Source: Methanospirillum lacunae (GTDB lineage Archaea > Halobacteriota > Methanomicrobia > Methanomicrobiales > Methanospirillaceae). Taken from it: DNA of 64,000 nucleotides. Shown here in pieces: positions 42,075 to 51,514 of this stretch. The DNA lies in the NCBI RefSeq assembly GCF_003173355.1, contig NZ_QGMY01000007.1:372001-436000 (forward strand). Reading direction: 5' to 3'. The notes under the pieces are model-generated. The model did no database searches. It saw only the letters and a list, made by a program, of their open reading frames with translations, and was not told the DNA's origin. A program made the translations under genes and the position numbers. Each line of letters opens with the position of its first letter. Position 1 is the stretch's first letter.

Positions 42075-42641
42075 TTAAAGATCCCGCTCTACTTTTGCAA
42101 TCATCGTCTTGATATCAAGCCAGATGATAAGTTCACTCTTGTCTTTGCCAGCGGTCTTGGTCTTCTTTCTGATAATCCCCAGAATGTCCCGCTCACTGTT
42201 TTGTGAAGCATGGGCATCAGTGTCGATGTCTTCGTCAGCATAGGTGGTGACAGCCAGAACATCATCTACAAGGACTCCGATCATCTTCTCAGAGACAGCC
42301 TGATCGAGAACAATGATGCGTGATTTCTTCTTGTCTCCTGCCTCCTGAGTGATCTTCATCATATCTTTCAGGTCGATGATGGTTGTTATCACACCTCTGA
42401 GATCGATGATTCCCTTGATAAATGAAGGGGTGTTTGGCAGCGGTGTAATCTCGGTGGTGTTGATAACCTCTCTTGTGTCAAAAAGATCGATGGCAAAGAG
42501 TTCATTCCCCAATATGAACTCTACAACCCGCATGTTTCCTGTAGTATTTGCTCGGGTTCTTACCTGCTTGGTTCCCTGTGGAATTCCCATGTTCTCCTGT
42601 TGAACTTCTTCTGAATCACTATCTACAAGAAATGTGCCCAT
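42075..42641 (-). CDS. cheW: CheW-like chemotaxis coupling protein
   Basis: The 188-aa protein has a disordered N-terminal tail of about 35 residues and then a CheW domain: RVVEFILGNELFAIDLFDTR, EITPLPNTPSFIKGIIDLRG and the VITTIIDLKDMM strand. CheW links chemoreceptors to the kinase CheA. No other chemotaxis gene is in the window. A methanogen with archaella would have the rest of the set elsewhere. Confidence 0.9.
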   Translation of the reverse strand: MGTFLVDSDSEEVQQENMGIPQGTKQVRTRANTTGNMRVVEFILGNELFAIDLFDTREVINTTEITPLPNTPSFIKGIIDLRGVITTIIDLKDMMKITQEAGDKKKSRIIVLDQAVSEKMIGVLVDDVLAVTTYADEDIDTDAHASQNSERDILGIIRKKTKTAGKDKSELIIWLDIKTMIAKVERDL

Positions 42642-42871
42642 ATTTTCCCTCCATCAGACATACCGGGCTTCATGGTGTCAGGGCTTGCTGATACCCTTCT
42701 CCCGTCTCTTAACTAACCTTATCAGGGTGTTGAATCATGAATCTTTCGTTTATTTATTTCAGCGATACCGGTGAATGACACGAAAATGATCCTTGTGATT
42801 CCAGAATCAGAAGTTTACATGCCCTGGTCAGGCGTGCAGTTATCCGGCATGGAAACGAATAATGATGAAAG
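42642..42871. other. 230-bp divergent spacer between cheW and recQ
   Basis: It holds the promoters of both genes. An AT-rich run near 42747-42765 is the only TATA-like stretch. No small gene is supported. Confidence 0.4.
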
Positions 42872-44710
42872 ATGACCGCCCCATCGCCCGAAATGGTTCT
42901 GAAACGCTGGTTTGGATACCCTTCATTCAGACCACAGCAGGGCGAGATCATCAGAGAGGTGATCAACGGACGTGACGTGCTTGCGGTTATTGCTACAGGC
43001 GGAGGAAAATCTGTCTGTTACCAGATACCTGCTCTTATAAGGGAAGGTCTCTGTGTCGTCGTCTCGCCGCTGATTGCACTGATGAAGGATCAGGTTGATG
43101 GCCTGAAAGAGCTTGGCATCCCTGCGGCTTTCATGAACAGCACCCAGGACTCCAGGCAGAAGCGTGAGGTTGAGGATGCAATCAGGGCAGGGACTCTCCG
43201 GATTTTGTATGTTTCTCCTGAGCGGCTGATCCTACCATCTTTTCTGAAATTTCTCGCTGAAGTTCATCCAAGCCTTGTGGCCGTTGATGAGGCTCACTGC
43301 ATTTCGCAGTGGGGGCATGAGTTCAGACCGGAGTACCGGCGGCTCGCAATTATCAAGGAGACGTTCCCAGATGTCCCTGTTATAGCACTCACGGCAACAG
43401 CAACCCCCTCGGTAAGGACAGACATCATCAATGAATTGAAACTATCCAATCCTGCAGTCTTTATCGGGAGTTTTAACCGGGCAAATATTTCGTACCTTAT
43501 TGAAAAGAAAGAGTCTCCTGATGTTCGGGTGGTTTCATTTCTCAGGAAACATGCCGGGGAGTCAGGGATCATTTACTGTTTTTCCAAGCGACAGGTTGAG
43601 GACCTGACCGCCACCCTGCGCAAAAATGGGTTTGCTGCATCTGCATATCATGCAGACATCCCTCCTGCAGAACGCCATGCGGTCCAGGACAGGTTCCTTC
43701 GTGATGAGACCCGAATTATCGTAGCCACGATTGCATTTGGGATGGGAATCAACAAACCTGATGTCAGGTTTGTCATCCACTATGATCTCCCCAAGAATCT
43801 GGAGCACTATTACCAGGAGACAGGCCGGGCAGGGAGGGACGGGGACCCTGCAGAGTGTCTTCTCCTCTACAGCAGGGCAGATTACCGGAAGATATCATTC
43901 CTGATTGATAAGATGGGCGACGGGGTTGAGAAACAGGTTGCGATCAGGAAACTCCATGACATGATCGGATACTGTGAAACACGGGCCTGCCGGCGTGCAG
44001 TTATCCTGACGTACTTTGGTGAGGGATACAATGAGCCGAATTGCGGGGGTTGTGATAACTGTGCTTCAGGCAGAAAAACCATGGACGGCAAGCAGGTTCT
44101 AAAGACTATCACAGCCTGTGTGGATGAATTGGAGGGTGGATTTGGGATTTCTTACCTCGGTGATATTCTGTCAGGTACAGCAGATGAGAAAGTAATAGGC
44201 AACGGGCATGACAAGATCTCCTGCTTTGGCATCGGTAAACCCCACCGCAAAAGGCAATGGCTCTTCTGGATACGTGAATTGATCTACTGCGGATATCTCA
44301 CATCATTTGGCACAAAATACCCTGTTGTCAGGGCAAATGACCGAACCCGGGATGCCCTGTCTGGAAAAATCCCGGTGATGATCGGAGAGCCTGATTTCCA
44401 GGCAGTGCTTGCACCCGGAGCAGTTGCAGAAGAGACTCCGGTTTACAGTGCAAACCTGTTTGAGATCCTTCGAGATATCAGGAAAAATATCGCCGATGAA
44501 GAGGATGTCCCACCATTTCAGATCTTTCCAAATAGGACTCTCAAAGAGATGGCGACCCGCCTCCCCAGGACGAGGGAGGAATTGCTTACCGTGTATGGGG
44601 TTGGAGAACACAAGGTTTCACGGTATGGAAAACAGTTTCTTGAGGCTATCTGTGCGTATGCGGATCATCGCCAGACCATTGTGATGAAGGCTCACAAGGC
44701 CAGATTATGA
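42872..44710 (+). CDS. recQ: RecQ family DNA helicase
   Basis: The 612-aa 3'-5' helicase has the usual domains: motif [16 protein letters not shown], motif [20 protein letters not shown], motif [14 protein letters not shown], motif [14 protein letters not shown], the RecQ-C-terminal zinc site ([17 protein letters not shown], then NCGGCDNC), a winged helix and a C-terminal HRDC domain (about 530-600). RecQ is mainly bacterial and eukaryotic; among archaea it is patchy, so old lateral gain is likely. The next gene overlaps its stop by 4 bp. Confidence 0.95.
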   Translation: MTAPSPEMVLKRWFGYPSFRPQQGEIIREVINGRDVLAVIATGGGKSVCYQIPALIREGLCVVVSPLIALMKDQVDGLKELGIPAAFMNSTQDSRQKREVEDAIRAGTLRILYVSPERLILPSFLKFLAEVHPSLVAVDEAHCISQWGHEFRPEYRRLAIIKETFPDVPVIALTATATPSVRTDIINELKLSNPAVFIGSFNRANISYLIEKKESPDVRVVSFLRKHAGESGIIYCFSKRQVEDLTATLRKNGFAASAYHADIPPAERHAVQDRFLRDETRIIVATIAFGMGINKPDVRFVIHYDLPKNLEHYYQETGRAGRDGDPAECLLLYSRADYRKISFLIDKMGDGVEKQVAIRKLHDMIGYCETRACRRAVILTYFGEGYNEPNCGGCDNCASGRKTMDGKQVLKTITACVDELEGGFGISYLGDILSGTADEKVIGNGHDKISCFGIGKPHRKRQWLFWIRELIYCGYLTSFGTKYPVVRANDRTRDALSGKIPVMIGEPDFQAVLAPGAVAEETPVYSANLFEILRDIRKNIADEEDVPPFQIFPNRTLKEMATRLPRTREELLTVYGVGEHKVSRYGKQFLEAICAYADHRQTIVMKAHKARL

Positions 44711-45024
44711 CTCGTCCATGTAACGGTTGTGGGAAATGCTGTATGAATATGCGGCAGTACATCCGTATCGGGAATCAGTCTTCTGACGGGAGATTTTCCT
44801 GTGAATGTACTCTTACCAAAGAAAAATTCCAGGCCAGGGTTTCCAGTAAGGATACTGCCCGGATGTTTGATCGAAACTTTCAGTTCAGGTACCCGAAGGC
44901 ATGTCCGTTCCTTGTGCTGGGTGAAGGTGATACTTTTTCCTGCCTGATCTATAACGACCGGCCAGGTCACTGCAGGTCTTTTCTCTGTTCCCACTGTAAA
45001 GAAGAGGAAGAAGAAAACAAATAG
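44707..45024 (+). CDS. YkgJ-type cysteine-cluster protein
   Basis: The 105-aa protein has the zinc or iron chelating pattern of the YkgJ family: [15 protein letters not shown] at the N-terminus, then [20 protein letters not shown] and PGHCRSFLC. At least nine cysteines are present, the last group being CRSFLCSHC. Function unknown; related proteins bind a metal cluster. It is translationally coupled to recQ. Confidence 0.85.
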   Translation: MTRPCNGCGKCCMNMRQYIRIGNQSSDGRFSCECTLTKEKFQARVSSKDTARMFDRNFQFRYPKACPFLVLGEGDTFSCLIYNDRPGHCRSFLCSHCKEEEEENK

Positions 45025-45046
45025 ACCGGTTCCTGGTATAACCTCA

Positions 45047-45589
45047 TCAGGCCGGTTTCGCTTCAATGGTGCCTGGAATGATCCGGTTCATCAGCCATTC
45101 CGGAACCTGTCTGTTTGTTCTGAGTACTATTTTGAACGTATCTCTGTCTTTCTGGACACCTGTCCATGTTACATTTACCTGATATCCTGTGTCAAAGACA
45201 GGAGTTCCAAAGATCCGTAATGAGAAGATCCTCGGGCTGATCTGCCTGGTCTCATTCATCTCCATCTCCTCCCGGTGATTGCCGATCTTAAGTGCTATTC
45301 TGTCACCGGTCTGCATGGCGAGGATATCAAGACTACCTACATGCACCCGTTCACTGTCAGGCAGTGATGCCTGGTACGTCGTTGTATAGGGAAATGGTGT
45401 ATCTTGAGTTGCCTGCTGATCAGGAATAATTTGCATGGTCAGGACTGCTGCTCCAGCAATTCCTGCAACCACGATGATCAGAACCAGAACCCGAATCAGA
45501 GTTCTGTGGTTACTCTTTCTCATCTCCAGGTCTTTCCATTTTGTTGGCCCTCCAAAGCTTGGTTCCTCAGGGTCTGGTCTGTTTGTCAT
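45047..45589 (-). CDS. Single-pass membrane protein of unknown function
   Basis: The 180-aa protein has a cytosolic N-terminus of 28 residues, one membrane helix (about 29-52: LIRVLVLIIVVAGIAGAAVL) and an extracytoplasmic beta-rich domain of about 125 residues. No cysteines and no known motif. Topology is inferred from the basic residues before the helix. It converges with the cysteine-cluster gene 22 bp away. Confidence 0.7.
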   Translation of the reverse strand: MTNRPDPEEPSFGGPTKWKDLEMRKSNHRTLIRVLVLIIVVAGIAGAAVLTMQIIPDQQATQDTPFPYTTTYQASLPDSERVHVGSLDILAMQTGDRIALKIGNHREEMEMNETRQISPRIFSLRIFGTPVFDTGYQVNVTWTGVQKDRDTFKIVLRTNRQVPEWLMNRIIPGTIEAKPA

Positions 45590-45675
45590 GCAGTTCCCTA
45601 TCCGGTATTAGGATATCCCCCTGTATCAGCGTGCCGGCCTTTTGCGGTACCCTGATCAAACTATCATTATTTATC

Positions 45676-46584
45676 ATGAAAAACAAACGGCTAGTGACAC
45701 TCATGCCAACGGTTCCTGACACCGAATATATCCATAAATGCACCTCGGCATGTGCCGGATGCAGTTCTGATCTGATCCTCAGGCATGTCCTGAAGGCTGC
45801 AGGTCCAGATACCGTACTGGTGGTTCCGGCCTGTTGCACCTCGGTGCTGCAGGGTGTGTATCCGAATACGTCATTTGGTATCCCTGTTTACAATGTAGCG
45901 TTTGCCTCTGCAGCAGCGGTTGCTTCAGGAATGGCAGCAGCATTTGAAGAGCTGGGAAAGAAGACGAATGTTATTGCCTACGCAGGTGATGGAGGAACGG
46001 TTGATATCGGAATCCAGGCACTTTCCGGTGCCCTTGAACGGGGAACCAACTTCCTGTACATCTGTTATGATAATGAAGCGTACGGGAACACCGGGATGCA
46101 GCGATCAGGTTCCACCCCGCTTGGTGCCCGGACAACAACAACGCCAGGCGGCAAGCCACACCCCAAAAAGGATCTTGACCGGATTATTGCAGCCCACAAT
46201 CTCCCATACATGGCAACCAGCTGCAGTGCCTACCCTCAGGATCTTGTAAAAAAGGTTGAAAAGGCACTCTCGATCAACGGGCCGAAGTTTATGCATGTAC
46301 TTGCTCCCTGTCCCCCAGGATGGCGGTACGATGCTTCTAAAACAATTGAAGTAGGCAAACTTGCAGTTAGAAGCGGTATCTGGGCAATGTATGAACGTGA
46401 GTACGATACTCTCACCATCTCGGGCCAGACTAAAGCCGCGATGATGAAGCCGGCACCACTTGAGGATTACCTTAAGATGCAGGGTAGGTTCTCTGGACTT
46501 AAGCCTGAACAGATCACTGAGATTCGCCAGTCCATGGAGCGAAACCTGCGGCTGCTCAAACTGGAGGCTGAAGGAACATGCTGA
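45676..46584 (+). CDS. porB: 2-oxoacid:ferredoxin oxidoreductase beta subunit (PorB-like)
   Basis: The beta subunit (302 aa) binds thiamine diphosphate (AYAGDGGTVDIGIQALSGAL, then DNEAYGNTGMQ) and a [4Fe-4S] cluster (HKCTSACAGCSSDLI and VVPACCTSVLQG). It most resembles pyruvate oxidoreductase subunits, but substrate choice cannot be read securely; PorB is a best guess. The ATG at 45676 was preferred to an upstream in-frame ATG that overlaps the divergent gene. It overlaps porA by 7 bp. Confidence 0.87.
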   Translation: MKNKRLVTLMPTVPDTEYIHKCTSACAGCSSDLILRHVLKAAGPDTVLVVPACCTSVLQGVYPNTSFGIPVYNVAFASAAAVASGMAAAFEELGKKTNVIAYAGDGGTVDIGIQALSGALERGTNFLYICYDNEAYGNTGMQRSGSTPLGARTTTTPGGKPHPKKDLDRIIAAHNLPYMATSCSAYPQDLVKKVEKALSINGPKFMHVLAPCPPGWRYDASKTIEVGKLAVRSGIWAMYEREYDTLTISGQTKAAMMKPAPLEDYLKMQGRFSGLKPEQITEIRQSMERNLRLLKLEAEGTC

Positions 46585-47684
46585 CCATTTCAACCGGAAA
46601 CAACGCGGTTGCTGCAGCTGTCCGGGAAGCCGGGACCGCTGTGGTTGCTGCCTATCCCATCACTCCGCAGACTGAGATTGTCGAGCAGATTGCGAACTTT
46701 GTAACAAAAGGAAGCATGAAGGCCAGTTATATCCCGGTCGAGAGCGAACACTCGGCGATGGCTGCCTGCATCGGTGCCAGCATCACAGGAGTTCGGACTT
46801 TTACTGCCACCAGTTCCCATGGACTTTTGTACATGCACGAGATGGTGAACTGGGCTGCTGGAGCACGACTTCCTATTGTGATGGCAAACGTGAACAGAGC
46901 AGTCGGACCGGGCTGGAACGTCTGGGCTGAGCATACTGATTCACTACAGGCACGTGATACCGGCTGGCTTCAGGTGTATGTAGCAACAGTGCAGGAAGCC
47001 TATGATGCAACCCTGATGGCATTTCGGATCGCTGAAGATCGGCGGGTCTATCTGCCGGTGATGGTGAACCTTGATGGATTTGCTCTTTCCCATATCACCC
47101 AGCAGCTTGAGGAAGTCAAGGCAGGAGACTTCATTCCACCCCTGGTCCTAGATCACAGGATCGATACCGAGAATCCGGGAGGGTACGGATGTATGACCTC
47201 GTCGGTAGACTACGTCAGGATCCGTTCAGATATTGAACGCTCCATGCGTGACTCGGTTGAGGTGATCAAGGAAACTGAAGCTGAGTTTGCACAGCGATTC
47301 GGCAGGAAGTATTCCTGGACAGATGATTACCGATGTGAGGATGCAGAAGTGCTGATCCTCTCGATGGGAACGCTTGGAAAAGAGGCCGAAGTTGCTATTG
47401 ATATCCTCAGAGACGAAGGAATCAAGGCCGGTTCGATGCGTGTGAGATGGATGCGCCCATTCCCTGAACTCGATCTCCGGGACCGCGAACTTGTCGTCAT
47501 CGATCGGAATTATTCATTCGGATTTGGTGGTATCCTTGCCGGATCAATAAAGGCAAAAACCGGGAAGGATTGTTACAACGTTATTGCCGGCCTTGGAGGA
47601 CAGGAGGTTACCTACAATGATATCGCCTCCTTTGTCAGGAACCGGAAGACAGGCACTGAAGAATGGTTTGGGGTGAAGATCTGA
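46578..47684 (+). CDS. porA: 2-oxoacid:ferredoxin oxidoreductase alpha subunit (PorA-like)
   Basis: The 368-aa alpha subunit holds the pyrimidine-binding domain (VVAAYPITPQTEIVEQIANF, ESEHSAMAACIGASITGVR, FTATSSHGLLYMHE) and the transketolase C-like domain (from about residue 255: AEVLILSMGTLGKEAEVAID). It catalyses CoA-dependent oxidative decarboxylation or the reverse carboxylation. Stop and porG start overlap by one base. Confidence 0.9.
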   Translation: MLTISTGNNAVAAAVREAGTAVVAAYPITPQTEIVEQIANFVTKGSMKASYIPVESEHSAMAACIGASITGVRTFTATSSHGLLYMHEMVNWAAGARLPIVMANVNRAVGPGWNVWAEHTDSLQARDTGWLQVYVATVQEAYDATLMAFRIAEDRRVYLPVMVNLDGFALSHITQQLEEVKAGDFIPPLVLDHRIDTENPGGYGCMTSSVDYVRIRSDIERSMRDSVEVIKETEAEFAQRFGRKYSWTDDYRCEDAEVLILSMGTLGKEAEVAIDILRDEGIKAGSMRVRWMRPFPELDLRDRELVVIDRNYSFGFGGILAGSIKAKTGKDCYNVIAGLGGQEVTYNDIASFVRNRKTGTEEWFGVKI

Positions 47685-48214
47685 TGTATGAGATTAGGCT
47701 TCACTCCCGGGGAGGTCAGGGTGGTGTAACTGCAGCCAAGCTGATGGCACTTGCAGCATTTCGTGACGGCAAGTATGCAACGGCTGCCCCATTTTATGGT
47801 GCAGAGCGTCGTGGTGCCCCAATTGTATCCTTCATCAGGATTGACGATAAGCCGATCAAAATCTACTCCCAGATACACCAGCCGGATCTTGTTGTGGTGC
47901 TTGATGCTTCGATTATTGATTTGGTTAATGTTTTTGACGGCCTCAAGCCTGATGGAAAAGTACTGATCAATGCGCCAGAGGTTCCAAAAGCAGCTGCAGG
48001 ATACAAGACCTTCTTTGTAGACCTGACCGGTATTGCTCTGAAGACCGATCTGGTAGTTGCCGGAAGTCCGATCCTGAATACTCCGGTAATCGGAGCACTA
48101 GCAAAAATGGGTCTCTTCTCACGTGAGTCTGCCCGTGCAGCAATATCAGAGATGTTCGCAGATGAGCGGAATCTGAAAGCCGCCATGATGGCATATGAGG
48201 AGCTGGTGATATGA
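47684..48214 (+). CDS. porG: 2-oxoacid:ferredoxin oxidoreductase gamma subunit
   Basis: The 176-aa subunit starts with the family signature IRLHSRGGQGGVTAAKLMAL and continues with GAERRGAPIVSFIRIDD. It covers the CoA-binding site. I chose the ATG at 47684, one base into the porA stop; an in-frame ATG at 47663 gives a non-family extension. Confidence 0.92.
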   Translation: MYEIRLHSRGGQGGVTAAKLMALAAFRDGKYATAAPFYGAERRGAPIVSFIRIDDKPIKIYSQIHQPDLVVVLDASIIDLVNVFDGLKPDGKVLINAPEVPKAAAGYKTFFVDLTGIALKTDLVVAGSPILNTPVIGALAKMGLFSRESARAAISEMFADERNLKAAMMAYEELVI

Positions 48215-48456
48215 GAGAGAGACTCGCAATATCCCGTCCGGTTGAAGGAGCCTGCGGAAAAACCGGAACCTGGCGTGTATTTCGTCCGGTTGTTGACAGG
48301 GACAGGTGTAATTCCTGTGGTATGTGTGCAATGTACTGTCCGGATGGCGTCATCGACAATGACTATCAGATCGATCTTGTCTTCTGCAAAGGGTGCGGCA
48401 TTTGCGCGAATGAATGCCCGAAGAAAGCGATCACCATGGTCAGAGAAGGCGAATAA
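48211..48456 (+). CDS. porD: 2-oxoacid:ferredoxin oxidoreductase delta subunit (ferredoxin)
   Basis: The 81-aa subunit has two [4Fe-4S] motifs, CNSCGMCAMYCPDGVI and CKGCGICANECPKKAI, preceded by the usual GTWRVFRPVVDRDRC. It passes electrons to free ferredoxin. The gene overlaps porG by 4 bp and ends the BAGD unit; a T-rich stretch follows at about 48475. Confidence 0.93.
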   Translation: MRERLAISRPVEGACGKTGTWRVFRPVVDRDRCNSCGMCAMYCPDGVIDNDYQIDLVFCKGCGICANECPKKAITMVREGE

Positions 48457-48540
48457 TCCAACCATTTCTCACCCTTTTTCTGCGATTGTAATAATTCCCG
48501 GGATGCTGTAATTTTATCAGGCCTGACTTTATCTGTACGA

Positions 48541-48577
48541 TTATATGCTGGTGCGAATTATTTCATATACTGCACCA
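48541..48577 (+). promoter_or_regulatory. Promoter region with inverted repeat before the acyl-CoA synthetase gene
   Basis: TTATATG (48541-48547) is a TATA candidate. TGGTGC (48549-48554) and GCACCA (48572-48577) form an inverted repeat with a 17-bp spacer directly over the expected transcript start, where a repressor could block initiation. Confidence 0.4.
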
Positions 48578-48611
48578 AACAATTATCCCCAAACCTGAAC
48601 CACATGGTAGT

Positions 48612-50477
48612 ATGGTCCGGTACTCAATAACGATGGAGGATGATCTGACCAAGCGGATCGACCAGGAGTGTAATGCCAGACAGTTATCACGGTCTGACTG
48701 GATCACTGAAGCCTGCGCCCGTCAGCTCAAACGCCTCTCCGGGTTTGGGATATATCCTTGTGGCCAGTCCGGCCCGCTCATCGATGATTCGCCTGCACTG
48801 GTCAGGCACAATATGCAGAATTACGAAGAGACGTACCGGAACTTCAAGATAGAAGTACCCGAATACTTCAACTTCGGATTCGATGTCATCGATGCCTGGG
48901 CAAAGAAGGATCGCAACAAACTTGCGATGGTTTGGACAAACCAGCAGGAAGCAGAACACTTTTTCACCTTCCGTGACATCTCCCGCAGATCAAACCAGAT
49001 TGTCAATATGCTGATCAAGTACAAGATCGGCAAAGGCGACAAAGTTTTGATCATGCTTCCACGGGTTCCGGAATGGTGGTTCATGACAATCGCCCTGATC
49101 AAAGTTGGTGCGATTTACATTCCTGCCCCTACGATGCTGACCCAGAAGGATATCGAGTACAGAATCAACGCTGCGGATGTCAAGATGGTCATCACCTCTG
49201 AAGAGAATGCCGATAAGGTCGAGGCAGCATCATCACACTGTCCCTCTCTTGAGGTGAAGATGATCAATGATGCACAACGGCCGGGTTGGATCTCATACCT
49301 GACTGAGCTCGATTATCCTGCACCGGTTTCATCACGGATTGTAAACCTGAAGGGACTGCGGAAAACAAAATCATCAGACCCGATGGTTATGTTCTTCTCA
49401 TCAGGGACAACCGGAGAACCGAAGATGGTTGTGCATACCCATGACTATCCACTCGGACATATTGTGACAGCCAGGTTCTGGCATGACCTGCGAAGCAATG
49501 ATCTGCACTTTACAGTTTCAGATACCGGATGGGCAAAGTCTGCATGGGGAAAACTCTTTGGCCAGTGGATTGAGGGTTCTGCCATTTTCGTGTATGATTA
49601 CCGCCACAAGTTCAATGCAACTGAACTGCTTCCGCTTATTGAGAAGTACGGGATTACAACCTTTTGTGCACCGCCAACAATCTACCGGATGCTGGTGATG
49701 GCAGATCTTCGCAAGTATGACTTCTCAGAACTTCGTCACTGTGTGAGTGCCGGGGAGATGATAAATCCTGAAGTTATCAAGGCGTGGAAAGATATGACAG
49801 GCCTTGAGGTGTACGAGGGATATGGACAGACTGAACTTGTTCTCTGTGTCGGGACATTCCCATGTATGCAGCCAAAGTATGGTTCCATGGGCAAACCCTC
49901 TCCTGGCTGGCATATTGAACTCCACGATGAAGATGGCAAGCCCGTCAAACCTGGTGAAGAGGGTTCAATCGCGATTAGTGTCAACCCAAAGCCTGTTGGA
50001 ATGTTCCTTGAATATCATAACAACGATGAAGCCAATAAGAATGCCTTCAGGAATGGGTTTTACTACTCTGGCGACAGGGCAATGATGGATGAGGACGGGT
50101 ACTTCTGGTTTGTTGGTCGTGATGATGATGTTATCAAGGCTTCCGGATACCGTATTGGCCCATTCGAAGTTGAAAATTCACTTATAGAGCATCCGGCAGT
50201 AGGAGAGACAGCTGTTGTAGGCTCACCTGATATCATCCGTGGATTTGTCGTCAAGGCGTTTGTTGTTCTGAAAGAGGGGTACAAACCTTCAGAACAACTG
50301 GCACGAGAGATCCAGGATTATGTCAAAGGAGTAACTGCACCATATAAGTACCCGAGAAAGATCGAATTTGTCACCGAACTCCCAAAGACCATTTCAGGCA
50401 AGATCAAACGGAAAGATCTCCGTGAGCTTGAGATGAAGCGGTTTGAAGAGGAACAGAGGGACGGTAAGCATCGATAA
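48612..50477 (+). CDS. AMP-forming acyl-CoA synthetase with N-terminal ribbon-helix-helix domain
   Basis: Residues 69-621 form an acetyl/medium-chain acyl-CoA synthetase: P-loop MFFSSGTTGEPKMVVHTHD, GYGQTEL, YYSGDRAMMDEDGYFWFVGR and PKTISGKIKRKDLR with the catalytic lysine. Residues 1-42 (VRYSITMEDDLTKRIDQECN, then LSRSDWITEACARQL) have the pattern of a CopG/Arc ribbon-helix-helix DNA-binding domain. The frame is continuous; an internal ATG at 48813 (M68) could give the enzyme alone. It lies 155 bp after porD. Acid activation here and carboxylation by the oxidoreductase would turn acetate or a related acid into a 2-oxoacid. Confidence 0.85.
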   Translation: MVRYSITMEDDLTKRIDQECNARQLSRSDWITEACARQLKRLSGFGIYPCGQSGPLIDDSPALVRHNMQNYEETYRNFKIEVPEYFNFGFDVIDAWAKKDRNKLAMVWTNQQEAEHFFTFRDISRRSNQIVNMLIKYKIGKGDKVLIMLPRVPEWWFMTIALIKVGAIYIPAPTMLTQKDIEYRINAADVKMVITSEENADKVEAASSHCPSLEVKMINDAQRPGWISYLTELDYPAPVSSRIVNLKGLRKTKSSDPMVMFFSSGTTGEPKMVVHTHDYPLGHIVTARFWHDLRSNDLHFTVSDTGWAKSAWGKLFGQWIEGSAIFVYDYRHKFNATELLPLIEKYGITTFCAPPTIYRMLVMADLRKYDFSELRHCVSAGEMINPEVIKAWKDMTGLEVYEGYGQTELVLCVGTFPCMQPKYGSMGKPSPGWHIELHDEDGKPVKPGEEGSIAISVNPKPVGMFLEYHNNDEANKNAFRNGFYYSGDRAMMDEDGYFWFVGRDDDVIKASGYRIGPFEVENSLIEHPAVGETAVVGSPDIIRGFVVKAFVVLKEGYKPSEQLAREIQDYVKGVTAPYKYPRKIEFVTELPKTISGKIKRKDLRELEMKRFEEEQRDGKHR

Positions 50478-50598
50478 TCCTTTCCTTTTTGCGCGTTTTG
50501 GTAATTATAATGGTATGAAATGTCTGGAGTCATTTTCCAGATTAATTCAGTTCACCAGCACAGGAAAACATCTTTGTTATGAACATCAGGAGAGTACT

Positions 50599-51300
50599 AT
50601 GAGATCGGTCTCTCTTTCGCAGCGGGGTTATTGCTGGGCCCTGCCAGCATTTGTGGTGGTTGCGGTTTGTTGTCTTTTTCCCCTTCCGGTCAGTGCTGAA
50701 GATGGCTATTCGGGTGGTGCACCATTAGGCGCTCCAAACTGGCTTTTAGAAAGGATGGATACCAGTATCATGCCTGACTATTATCTTCCACCGAATACAA
50801 CAAGCGACCAGGTCCGGGTTCCGACATACAGTTCGTATATTAGCAGCGGTAATAAACTCCTGACTTCAGGCTCTTATGCAGATGCAAAGAGTGCATTTGA
50901 GAATGCTATACAGAAAAAGCCTGAATCATTTGATGCCTGGGTTGGCCGGGGTCTTGCACTAGAAGGACTCAACCGGTCTCTCACCTCGATTGAATCATAT
51001 GATAAGGCAATCAGTTATGCACCAGATGATGGAAGTTCATGGGTTGCTCATGCTGGAAAAGGAAGAGTGCTTCTAGATCTGAACAAATATCAGGATGCTG
51101 CTGATTCACTTGAAACAGCAATTAATGAGTATACCAGATCTGGTTCGAGCAATATGGATGATCTTGTTTCAATGTACAACCATCTTGCTGAAGCGAAGAG
51201 CAGGCTTGGTCTCAAGGATGAGGCTGATGCAGCCAAGAAAAAGGCGGCAAGCCTGAAATCAGGCACTGGCCCGATATTTGGAAATAAAAGTTCCCTTTAG
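50599..51300 (+). CDS. Exported TPR-repeat protein
   Basis: The 233-aa protein has a signal peptide (about residues 10-34: YCWALPAFVVVAVCCLFPLP, then VSAEDG). The mature part holds a spacer of about 50 residues and three to four TPR units, for example GSYADAKSAFENAIQKKPES and KYQDAADSLETAINEY. The ATG at 50599 follows GGAGAG by a few bases; an upstream in-frame ATG overlaps the synthetase. Role unknown. Confidence 0.8.
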   Translation: MRSVSLSQRGYCWALPAFVVVAVCCLFPLPVSAEDGYSGGAPLGAPNWLLERMDTSIMPDYYLPPNTTSDQVRVPTYSSYISSGNKLLTSGSYADAKSAFENAIQKKPESFDAWVGRGLALEGLNRSLTSIESYDKAISYAPDDGSSWVAHAGKGRVLLDLNKYQDAADSLETAINEYTRSGSSNMDDLVSMYNHLAEAKSRLGLKDEADAAKKKAASLKSGTGPIFGNKSSL

Positions 51301-51514
51301 GTCATCATAACCTAAAACACCTGTCATACTTTTTTCCCGCAGACAGATTCTGCATTATAGTGATATTCATACATCTTCAAACCTGACTACTCTGTGACCC
51401 TCATCGATGAAGTGGTTCATATCACCCTGGTGAACTGGAACCTGATCAGAAACAGGATGAGGAGGGATGAGAGATCAATCCTGATGTCGGACAGATTCCA
51501 TTGGAGTTAGTGGG
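51301..51514. other. 214-bp spacer before the ion-channel gene
   Basis: No gene or structured RNA is apparent. A T-run at 51330-51335 may end the TPR transcript. A GGAG at 51503-51506 is the ribosome binding site of the channel gene. Confidence 0.4.
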
